In this document: piece after piece, positions 21,116 through 28,176 of the stretch
How the letters are laid out: the number at the start of each line of letters is the position of its first letter
Position numbering within the stretch: the first letter of the stretch is position 1
Assembly (NCBI RefSeq): GCF_000374165.1
Contig: NZ_KB893739.1
Coordinates: 1 to 64,000, forward strand
Length of the DNA: 64,000 nt
Direction of reading: 5' to 3'
Source of the DNA: Parafrankia elaeagni
Lineage (GTDB): Bacteria; Actinomycetota; Actinomycetes; Frankiales; Frankiaceae
Notes under the pieces: model-generated
Told to the model about the DNA's origin: nothing
Databases searched by the model: none
The model's input: only the letters and a program-made list of their open reading frames with translations
Translations under genes and position numbers: made by a program

Positions 21116-21607
21116 TCAGCTCGCCGGCAGGTCGGCCGCGGCCAGCCGCTCCGCCCAGTCCGCCCCGACCGGGCGGAGGAGGACGCGCCGCACCTCACCC
21201 TCCTCGTCGCCCGCCGGGCGGCGGATCTCCACCCGCAGATGGGCACCCGCCAACTGCTCCACCAGCCCCGCGCCCCACTCCACGACGCAGACGGACCGGT
21301 CGACGTCGGCATCGAGATCGAGGTCGTCGACCTCCGCCACCCCGCCGAGACGGTAGGCGTCCACATGGACCAGTGGCAGGCGGCCGTCGGTGTGGACGCG
21401 AGCGAGGACGAACGTCGGTGAGGTGACCGCCCCGCCGATCCCCAGGCCGCGTGCCAGCCCCTGGACGAAGACGGTCTTCCCCGCGCCGAGCGGCCCGCCG
21501 AGGACGATCAGATCCCCGGCCCGCAGCACCAGCGCGAGCCGCGCGCCGATCGCACGCATCTGCTCCGGATCCTCGACCTCGATCTCCGCGACGGCGGGCA
21601 TGGTCAT
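21116..21607 (-). CDS. tsaE: t6A biosynthesis ATPase TsaE
   Basis: P-loop ATPase of 163 residues that resets the TsaBD complex during t6A synthesis. The Walker A loop GGPLGAGKT is at residues 37-45, followed by TSPTFVLARVH, LVHVDAYRL and VVEWGAGL (Walker B-like). ATG at 21607 is used, with a second in-frame ATG two codons later; the open frame further upstream is the end of the hydrolase gene in another frame. It begins 19 bases after the hydrolase stop and is surely co-transcribed with it. Confidence 0.95.
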   Translation of the reverse strand: MTMPAVAEIEVEDPEQMRAIGARLALVLRAGDLIVLGGPLGAGKTVFVQGLARGLGIGGAVTSPTFVLARVHTDGRLPLVHVDAYRLGGVAEVDDLDLDADVDRSVCVVEWGAGLVEQLAGAHLRVEIRRPAGDEEGEVRRVLLRPVGADWAERLAAADLPAS

Positions 21608-21626
21608 CCGTTCGTGTCCGTCCGGT

Positions 21627-22895
21627 TCATGACGGGGTCGCCTGGGCCGCCTGGGCCGACGAGGCGGGCTGGGCGGGCGAGGCGGGCTGGGCGGGCGAGG
21701 GGACGGCGGTACGACGCGGCCCGGCACTGCCGCTTCGGCGCCCGTTCCCGCGCCCGAGGGGCCTGGCACGCGCGACAAGGTCACGGATGGCGGTGTTCGC
21801 CGCAGCCGGACGCTCGAGCATGATCGCGTGGCCGGCTCCGGCCTCGACCCGCAGCTCGGCGTCTGGCAGGAGCTCGGCGAGCTCGCGGCTGTGCTCGAGC
21901 GGCGTCATGAGGTCACCGTCGCCGACGAGGATCATCGTCGGAACCTCCCGCAGGCCGGCCACGGCGCTCACCTTGTCATGGTCGAGCAGCGTTGACATGA
22001 ACGCGGCCATCACCGGGATCGGCGTGTCCCCCACCATGGTCTCCAGGAAGGAGACCACGGATGGTGGCACATCGCTTCCTCCGAAAGCGATCCGCCGGGT
22101 GATCTCCCAGGAGAAGTCGCTGCCGCGGCGGCGGGCCCGCTCGAACAGCGACGGGGCACGCTGCATCCCGACCGTCAGGGTCGGCAGGACCCGGCGCACC
22201 CCACTCGTGATCACCGCTGGCAGGCCCAGAGTCAACCGGGCCAGGTCCCCCGCGCTGGTCGACAGGAGCACCACGCCGGCGACCCTGTCCCGGAACAGCT
22301 CCGGATGGGTCCCCGCCAGGGCGATGATCGTCATACCGCCCATCGAGTGGCCGACCAGCACGATCGGCCCTTCGGGGACCCGCTCGGCCAGCACCTGGTG
22401 AAGGTCGGCGGCAAGCTGGTCGATCGTGCAGTTCCCCGCCTCGGAGGGGCCGGAGCGCCCGTGCGCCCGCTGGTCGTAGAAGACCATCGGCCCCAGATCC
22501 CGCAGGGCGCGGTACTGGAACACCCACGAGTCGCCGTTGACGCAGAAGCCGTGCACGAAGACCAGAGTCGGAACGGCCGCGCCGTCGTCGGCAGCGGTGC
22601 CCGGCGCCGGACCGGGCTCCTGCGCGGTCTCCTCCACGTACAGCGGGACCGCGTCCACCGTGGTGACGACCGTCGAGACACGCCCGCCGATCGGGCCGAC
22701 GCCCTCCTCGGCCGGCAGGTCGGGCAGGTCGCGGTGGCGCCGCACGACGCGGCGTTCGGCGATCAGGCCCGCGGCGACGACCGCCCCGACCAGGCCGACG
22801 GTGCCGCCTCGTCGGGCTGCCTGCGAGCCCACCACCGTGCCGGCAGCGCGGGCGACGGCGCGAGCAGCGCCGCCCACAGATGGAGCACCCGCCAT
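21627..22895 (-). CDS. Alpha/beta hydrolase, membrane-anchored
   Basis: Serine hydrolase fold of 422 residues. An N-terminal hydrophobic segment (GTVGLVGAVVAAGLIAE, about residues 32-48) may anchor it. The oxyanion strand is LVFVHGFCVNGDSW, the nucleophile elbow GHSMGGM, the acid lies in LVGDGDLMTP and the catalytic His in GAGHAIMLERP. The C-terminal 45 residues are repetitive (PAQPAS units). ATG at 22895 follows AGGAAGAGGTGG. Position between alr and tsaE is conserved in actinobacteria, where this gene is often called a lipase or esterase; the substrate is unknown. Confidence 0.9.
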   Translation of the reverse strand: MAGAPSVGGAARAVARAAGTVVGSQAARRGGTVGLVGAVVAAGLIAERRVVRRHRDLPDLPAEEGVGPIGGRVSTVVTTVDAVPLYVEETAQEPGPAPGTAADDGAAVPTLVFVHGFCVNGDSWVFQYRALRDLGPMVFYDQRAHGRSGPSEAGNCTIDQLAADLHQVLAERVPEGPIVLVGHSMGGMTIIALAGTHPELFRDRVAGVVLLSTSAGDLARLTLGLPAVITSGVRRVLPTLTVGMQRAPSLFERARRRGSDFSWEITRRIAFGGSDVPPSVVSFLETMVGDTPIPVMAAFMSTLLDHDKVSAVAGLREVPTMILVGDGDLMTPLEHSRELAELLPDAELRVEAGAGHAIMLERPAAANTAIRDLVARARPLGRGNGRRSGSAGPRRTAVPSPAQPASPAQPASSAQAAQATPS

Positions 22896-23291
22896 CGCCA
22901 GCCACCTCTTCCTGCCGGTTCCTGTTCCTGCAGATTCCTGCCGAGCGTTCCTGTCGAGCGGCCGAGCCAGCCCCCACCGACCCCCACCGAGACGACGGCG
23001 GACGACGAAAGGACAACAGTCGCCAAAAAGCACGCGACGTACCGATAATGCCCGATGGTGCCACCATGGTGGGCAGGACGCCCTCGGCGGCAGCCGGTGA
23101 CCGGCCCGTCCTCGCCTCGGTGGGCCACGCCAGAGACCACCGACCACCGCAGGGACGGCCGGAGGGCACCCGTGGGCGCGGGCACAGGCGGATAACCGAC
23201 AGGGGCTCCCGGAGATCCACCGGGTCCCGGTCCGGATCCTCCGCTAGCGTTGAACGGGTCGAGCCGTGCGGTTGCGACAAGGGGAGGCGTC
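22896..23291. other. Divergent intergenic region
   Basis: 396 bases between the hydrolase gene and the oppositely oriented small Cys-tailed gene. I see no gene and no clear promoter boxes, though promoters for both genes are expected here. Confidence 0.4.
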
Positions 23292-23627
23292 GTGAAACTG
23301 CGGTGGCGGAAGAGCAGGCCGGCCGCGTCGCCGGTCCACAGCGGCGCTGTCGACGTCGAGGACGACCTCGACGAGCTGGACCAGCTGGGCGGAGAGCTCG
23401 GCGTCGCGGAACCGGCCGGGCGCGCGCCCGCGGCCGGGGGGCCGGTCATGCTGACGCTGACCACCCGCACCGAGCTGGAGAAGGCCGCCGAGCGCGCGGC
23501 GAACCCACAGCCGGTGCGCCGTCGGATGGAACGCGGCATGTTCGGCGGTGCCGCCACCGGTCACTCCCACGGCGCCGAGGGCGACGGGGGCGGCGGCGGC
23601 TGCGGCAGTGGAGGCTGCGGCTGCTGA
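23292..23627 (+). CDS. Small hypothetical protein with Gly/Cys-rich tail
   Basis: A 111-residue protein from GTG 23292, preceded by AAGGGGAGG. The middle is acidic (VEDDLDELDQLGGELG), then a helix-like ELEKAAERAANPQPVRRRMERG, a HSHG cluster, and an end GGGGGCGSGGCGC with three cysteines. No family is recognised. The His and Cys clusters suggest metal or cofactor binding; that is inference only. It is convergent with alr, separated by a bidirectional terminator. Confidence 0.65.
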   Translation: MKLRWRKSRPAASPVHSGAVDVEDDLDELDQLGGELGVAEPAGRAPAAGGPVMLTLTTRTELEKAAERAANPQPVRRRMERGMFGGAATGHSHGAEGDGGGGGCGSGGCGC

Positions 23628-23636
23628 ACGGGTGGC

Positions 23637-23664
23637 GGGGCTGACCGGCTGGTCGGTCAGCCCC
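23637..23664. terminator. Bidirectional terminator between convergent genes
   Basis: 11-bp perfect stem GGGGCTGACCG/CGGTCAGCCCC with a 6-base loop, 10 bases after the plus-strand stop and 29 bases after the alr stop. Confidence 0.85.
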
Positions 23665-23692
23665 TCACCCGGGTCCCAGTGGTGGACGGGTC

Positions 23693-24826
23693 TCAGACGT
23701 AGACGCGCGGCACCCTGGCACCGATGCGGGTGACGATCTCGTAGTTGATGGTGTCCAGCGCACGCGCCCAGTCGTCGGCGGTCGGCTCACCGTGGTCGCC
23801 CGGGCCGAAGAGGATGACCTCGTCCCCGGCGGCGACCGGGTCGACGCCGACGTCCACGACGAACTGGTCCATGCACACCGTTCCGGCGATTCGGCGGCGG
23901 CGCCCGCCGAGCAGCACCTCGGCGGTGTTGGTCGCCGTGCGCGGGATGCCGTCCGCGTAGCCGAGCGGGACGACGGCGAGGTTGGTCTCGGCCCGCGTCG
24001 TGTACCGGTGCGCGTAGGAGACGCCGGTGCCTTCCGGAACCCGCTTCACCAGGGCCGTGCCGGCGCGCAGTGTCATCGCCGGGCGCAGGCCGAAGGTCGA
24101 GGGCGGCCCGACCTCGGGGCCCGGCGACAGCCCGTACACCGACACCCCGGGCCGGACCATGTCGAAGTGGGCCTCCGGGCTGACCAGGGTCGCGGCCGAG
24201 TTCGCGAGGTGTCGCAGGCGTGGGGTCAGGCCGGCCTTGCGGGCGGCGTCCACCGCGTCACCGAACCGCCCGATCTGCGACTGGACGGTCGGGTGGCCTG
24301 GGCTGTCGGCGAAGGCGAAGTGGCTCCACACCCCGACGACCTCGAGCAGCCCCTCGGCTTCCAGCGCCGCCGCGGACTCGCACAGATCCGGCCAGACCTC
24401 ACCGGTGGCGCCGGCCCGACCGAGACCAGTATCGATCTTGAGGTGCACCCGGGCCGGCCGACCGACCTGCCGCGCGGCGGCGGCGAGCTCATCGAGCGCC
24501 CAGCCCGCCGAGGCGGAGAGATCGATGTCAGCCGCCACCCCGGCGGCCAGCCGCTCACCGGGCACGGCCAGCCAGGAGAAGACCGGCGCGGTGATCCCGG
24601 CGGCGCGCAGGCCCAGGGCCTCCTCCAGGAAGGCGGTGCCCAGCCAGGTGGCGCCGGCCTCCAGCGCGGCCTGGGCGCAGGGCACCATGCCGTGCCCGTA
24701 GCCGTCGGCCTTGACCACGGCCATGGTGACGGCGTTGCGTGCCCGGGCCACCAGAGCCGCGACCGAGTCGCGCACAGCGTCCAGTTCGATGGCCGCGTAG
24801 GCGCGCGGCGGATGCGGCAGGCTCAC
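23693..24826 (-). CDS. alr: Alanine racemase
   Basis: PLP enzyme interconverting L- and D-alanine for peptidoglycan. The 377-residue protein has the PLP lysine in VVKADGYGHG (Lys39), KIDTGLGRAG, RHLANSAAT, the second catalytic tyrosine in TGVSYAHRYTTR (about residue 270), and CMDQFVVDVG near the end. GTG at 24826 overlaps the nnr stop by four bases (GTGA), so translation is coupled. Cytoplasmic, dimeric in the family. Confidence 0.97.
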   Translation of the reverse strand: MSLPHPPRAYAAIELDAVRDSVAALVARARNAVTMAVVKADGYGHGMVPCAQAALEAGATWLGTAFLEEALGLRAAGITAPVFSWLAVPGERLAAGVAADIDLSASAGWALDELAAAARQVGRPARVHLKIDTGLGRAGATGEVWPDLCESAAALEAEGLLEVVGVWSHFAFADSPGHPTVQSQIGRFGDAVDAARKAGLTPRLRHLANSAATLVSPEAHFDMVRPGVSVYGLSPGPEVGPPSTFGLRPAMTLRAGTALVKRVPEGTGVSYAHRYTTRAETNLAVVPLGYADGIPRTATNTAEVLLGGRRRRIAGTVCMDQFVVDVGVDPVAAGDEVILFGPGDHGEPTADDWARALDTINYEIVTRIGARVPRVYV

Positions 24827-26400
24827 CCCCTGACGCTAGCAAGCAGGTCCGCGATCACTTCCGGTAGCAGGGCCGGCAGGTCTCCGGCGGCCAGCGGGCG
24901 CGGACCGCGCTCGGCCGCCGAGCCGTGCAGGAAGGCGCCTGCCGCGGCGGCGAGCGCCGGCGGCAGCCCCGCGGCGAGCAGCGACCCGACCAGGCCGGTG
25001 AGAACGTCCCCGGTCCCGGCTGTGCCCAGCCAGGGCGTCCCGGTCAGGTTGACGAACGCCGCGCCGCCGGAGCCGGCGACGATGGTCCGATTGCCCTTGA
25101 GCAGGATGGTCGCGCCCAGCCCCGCGGCCGCCTGGCGAACCGTGCCCAGGCGGTCCGTCGCGAGACGGGCCGGCAGGTCGGCGGCGTCCCAGCCCAGAGC
25201 CGTCGCGACGAGCCGGGCGAACTCGCCTTCGTGCGGGGTGAGGACGACCTCGGAGGCGCTGCCCGGGCCGGCGCGGTCGTGCAGCAGGCGGGGCCGGGCG
25301 GCGATGAGCTCGGCCAGCGGCTGCAGCGCACCCGCGTCAGCGAGCAGGCCGGTGCCGGCCTGGTCGAGCAGGGCGGCGACGAGCCGCCCGGTCGCTTCGT
25401 CCGGGGGGAGCCCCGGTCCGATCGCCCACGCCTGCACGCGGCCGGCGGCCAGAGCCGCGTCGGCGTCGCCGGGCGCGATCACCGTCACCACCGTTTCGGG
25501 ATGCGCCCGGCGGATGTGGGCGGCGGCCTGTTCCTCGGCGACGACCCGCAGGTAGCCTGCGCCGCCCCGGAGCGCGCCGCCGACGGCCAGCACGCCCGCG
25601 CCGGGGTAGCGGTCGCTCCCACCGACGAGGCCGAGCACGCCCCGGGAGTACTTCGAGTCCGCGGCGGACGGCACCGGCAGGAGGCGGGCGACGTCCTCAC
25701 TGCCGAGAGCACGCAGGTCGGCCGTGGGCAGAGCCAGCCCGATGTCGACCAGCTCGACCCGCCCCGTGCGGGTGGAGCCGGGTCCGACCAGCAGGCCCCG
25801 CTTGTACGTGCCGAAGGTGACGGTGCTGCTGGCCCGCACCGCGCCGTCGGCCACCGCACCGGTGTCTGCGTCGACGCCGCTGGGGACGTCGACGGCCACG
25901 GTGCGCGCTGGCGGTGCCAGCCGGGCCAGCAGCGCGTGCGGCTCCCGCAGCGGGCCTCGGCCGCCGATACCGAGCAGCCCGTCCAGGACGAGGTCGGCCG
26001 AGTCCAGGAGGTCGGCAGCCGCGTCGCCGCCCGTCCCCTGGGCGGTACCCACGACTGGGTCGATCCGCTGGTCCGGCGCCGGGCCGGGGCCGGTGCGGTG
26101 CAGGCGGCCACCGGCGGCGAGCAGGGCGGCCGTCGCCGCCGGATGGGTCCGCCCCGGTGCCAGTGCGTGCACGGTGGCGCCGCGGGCGGCCAGCCGCGCA
26201 CCGGCCCACAGGGCGTCCCCACCGTTGTCACCCCCGCCGGCGAGGACGACCACGCGGGCTCCGTACACCCGGCCGAGGCGGCCGACGGCATGGGTGACCA
26301 GCCCGGACACGGCACGCTGCATGAGCGCGCCCGGAGGCAGGGCCGCGAGCAGCGGCGCCTCGGCGGCCCGGACCTCGGCCACGGTGTGAGCTTCGATCAT
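24823..26400 (-). CDS. nnr: Bifunctional NAD(P)H-hydrate epimerase/ADP-dependent dehydratase
   Basis: Repairs damaged NADH and NADPH hydrates. The N-terminal half (about 1-215, YjeF_N) has the Rossmann-like VVVLAGGGDNGGDAL and VAVDVPSGVDADTG; the C-terminal half (about 230-520, YjeF_C, ribokinase-like) has KYSRGVLGLVGGSDRYPGA, AIGPGL, LTPHEGEFARL, ILLKGNRTIV and the active-site loop GTAGTGDVLTG. At 525 residues it is the usual fused length. ATG at 26400. It precedes alr with a four-base overlap; an 85-base gap separates it from the SWIM gene upstream. Confidence 0.96.
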   Translation of the reverse strand: MIEAHTVAEVRAAEAPLLAALPPGALMQRAVSGLVTHAVGRLGRVYGARVVVLAGGGDNGGDALWAGARLAARGATVHALAPGRTHPAATAALLAAGGRLHRTGPGPAPDQRIDPVVGTAQGTGGDAAADLLDSADLVLDGLLGIGGRGPLREPHALLARLAPPARTVAVDVPSGVDADTGAVADGAVRASSTVTFGTYKRGLLVGPGSTRTGRVELVDIGLALPTADLRALGSEDVARLLPVPSAADSKYSRGVLGLVGGSDRYPGAGVLAVGGALRGGAGYLRVVAEEQAAAHIRRAHPETVVTVIAPGDADAALAAGRVQAWAIGPGLPPDEATGRLVAALLDQAGTGLLADAGALQPLAELIAARPRLLHDRAGPGSASEVVLTPHEGEFARLVATALGWDAADLPARLATDRLGTVRQAAAGLGATILLKGNRTIVAGSGGAAFVNLTGTPWLGTAGTGDVLTGLVGSLLAAGLPPALAAAAGAFLHGSAAERGPRPLAAGDLPALLPEVIADLLASVRG

Positions 26401-26485
26401 GTCGCCATGCTCCCGGCTCGGCCGCCCGCGTGCCCGCGGCCACCCCGTGGCACGCCCGGCGGGTTCGGGGCGGTCGGGCCGCCGG

Positions 26486-27031
26486 TCAGACCGCCCCGTG
26501 CTGGCGGCCGTGCCAGGCGACGGTGGCCTCCCACAGAACGTCGGCGACCGCCTCGTTCTCGTCGGCGGCGTCGAGCAGTGTCTCCACCAGCTCCGCCCGC
26601 GGGACGCGGCTCAGGAAGACCCTGATCGCCGCGTGCACGGGGTCGTCGGCGAAGAGGTCCTCGGTACTGCCTTGTTCGTCGTCCTCGTCGTCGTCGGCCA
26701 TGCCGGCCGAGCCGGTGGCGACCAGCGCCACCGCGACGGCGTGCCGGCAGAAGGCGCCGCCGACACTGTCCGTACAGGTACAGGTGGAACCCGGCCCATC
26801 GTCGCCCGCCACGAGCCGGACCTGCTGGTGGCCGTCGTCGTCGACGGTTCCCGAAGCGTTGGTGGGACGGATCCGGAGCTGCTCCACCCGGCCGAGCAGC
26901 GCCAGGCTGACGCCCTCCATGAAGACGGCTGTGCCCGCCCGCTGTGCGCAGGCACGCTCCTCGAAGGCGGCCTCGAGCGGGGTGACCGCCTCGTCGCCGT
27001 GCCCGTCGCCCTCGGACGCCGAAATGATCAT
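26486..27031 (-). CDS. SWIM zinc-finger domain protein
   Basis: 181-residue protein with a SWIM-type CxC-x8-CxH site (Cys84, Cys86, Cys95, His97: STCTCTDSVGGAFCRHAVAVAL). In known proteins this zinc motif binds DNA or protein. After it come an acidic DDDEDDE stretch and a helical domain (VHAAIRVFLSRVPRAELVETLLDAADENEAVADVLW) seen C-terminal to SWIM motifs in actinobacterial proteins. ATG at 27031; TAGGAT ends six bases before it, so the message could be leaderless. No helicase or partner gene is adjacent. Role unknown. Confidence 0.85.
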   Translation of the reverse strand: MIISASEGDGHGDEAVTPLEAAFEERACAQRAGTAVFMEGVSLALLGRVEQLRIRPTNASGTVDDDGHQQVRLVAGDDGPGSTCTCTDSVGGAFCRHAVAVALVATGSAGMADDDEDDEQGSTEDLFADDPVHAAIRVFLSRVPRAELVETLLDAADENEAVADVLWEATVAWHGRQHGAV

Positions 27032-27080
27032 TCTCTAATCCTACGGAACCAGCGCGGGAACGCGCTGGCTAGGTGCCGAG

Positions 27081-27114
27081 TTGGACTAGCCGACCGCTCC
27101 ATCGCGATATATCG
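27081..27114 (+). promoter_or_regulatory. Promoter and PadR-type operator of the padR gene
   Basis: TTGGAC (27081-27086) could be a -35. ATCGCGAT (27101-27108) and CGATATATCG (27105-27114) are overlapping palindromes, the AT-rich alternating dyads typical of PadR-family operators, and would cover the -10. This predicts autorepression. The gene starts 46 bases further on. Confidence 0.6.
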
Positions 27115-27159
27115 TGAGCGTACGCGAAGCAACGCGAACCTTGATCCAAGGAGATCACC

Positions 27160-28065
27160 ATGAGTTCACATGCCATTCCTGACTGGGATGCCCGCTGGGA
27201 GGGTTGGACCCGTTTCTTCCCCTTCGACCCATCCCGAGTTGTCGAGGCTGCCCGCCAGGCGGCGTTCGCCGAGGCCACCAGAGGTGCCGACCGCACCCGT
27301 GACCGCCACAGCCGGATGCACGGCGAGCACGGCCACGGCGAGCACGGGCAGCACGGCCACGGCGGGCCCGCGGGGCGCGGCGGAGGCCGGGGCGGTGGGC
27401 GCGGCAGCCGCCAGAACGTTCCGTTCGGGCCGGGAGGCTGGCCGTTCGGCCGCGGGTTTCCCTCGGGTCCGGGTTTCGGGCGCGGAGCGCGGGTCGCTCG
27501 CGGCGACGTCCGTGAGGCCCTGCTGGCCCTGCTGGCCGAGGAGCCCATGCACGGATACCAGATGATCGGCGAGCTGGCCACCCGCAGCGGCGGCACGTGG
27601 CGACCGAGTCCCGGTTCCGTCTACCCGGTGCTGTCGATGCTGGCCGACGAAGGCCTCGTCCGGGCCGAGGAACGCGACGGGCGGCGGGTCTTCCACCTCA
27701 CCGAGGCGGGCCAGGCCCATGTCACCGCCCGGGCCGGCGCCGCGAAGCCGTGGGAGACCGCGGCTGCGAGCGCGGCCGACGACGGCACCGCCGCACTGCG
27801 CACCCTCGCGTTCGGAGTGGGCGCCGCCGTGATCCAGGTCGCCCAGGCGGGTGACACCGACCAGATCGCCGCGGCACGCGAGCTGCTCGTCGAGGCACGC
27901 CGGGGCCTGTACCGGATCCTGGCCGGCGACCTGGACCATTCCGGCGCGACGTCGGAAGCCGCGGAAGGCGGCCAGGACGACGAGGCCGGCCGGACAACCG
28001 GCACCACGGGTGCCACCGGCGATGACGCGCCCGCCGCCAGCGGCCCGGCGAAGGACCTCGGCTGA
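27160..28065 (+). CDS. PadR-family transcriptional regulator with His-rich N-terminal extension
   Basis: 301 residues. The winged helix begins at about 112 (ARGDVREALLALLAEEPMHGYQMIGELATRSGGTWRPSPGSVYPVLSMLADEGLVR gives the typical PadR core; key parts are MHGYQMI and SPGSVYPVL), and a C-terminal helical region for dimerisation follows. The N-terminal 110 residues hold a HGEHGHGEHGQHGHGG cluster and a Gly/Arg/Phe-rich linker, as in PadR proteins with metal-binding tails. ATG at 27160 has AAGGAG upstream. No transporter neighbours; the target may be its own promoter and distant genes. Confidence 0.9.
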   Translation: MSSHAIPDWDARWEGWTRFFPFDPSRVVEAARQAAFAEATRGADRTRDRHSRMHGEHGHGEHGQHGHGGPAGRGGGRGGGRGSRQNVPFGPGGWPFGRGFPSGPGFGRGARVARGDVREALLALLAEEPMHGYQMIGELATRSGGTWRPSPGSVYPVLSMLADEGLVRAEERDGRRVFHLTEAGQAHVTARAGAAKPWETAAASAADDGTAALRTLAFGVGAAVIQVAQAGDTDQIAAARELLVEARRGLYRILAGDLDHSGATSEAAEGGQDDEAGRTTGTTGATGDDAPAASGPAKDLG

Positions 28066-28106
28066 ACCGCCTCCGGCGCCACCGCCCGGTGACGCCGGGC
28101 CCGACA

Positions 28107-28139
28107 GCCCGGAGCGGGACGCCAGCCGCCGCTCCGGGC
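28107..28139. terminator. Hairpin between convergent padR and glmS
   Basis: 11-bp stem GCCCGGAGCGG/CCGCTCCGGGC with an 11-base loop, 42 bases after padR and 38 bases after the glmS stop. A 15-base repeat GCCACGCCGGAGCGG occurs twice just beyond. Confidence 0.75.
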
Positions 28140-28176
28140 CACGCCGGAGCGGCGGGGGCCACGCCGGAGCGGTCGG

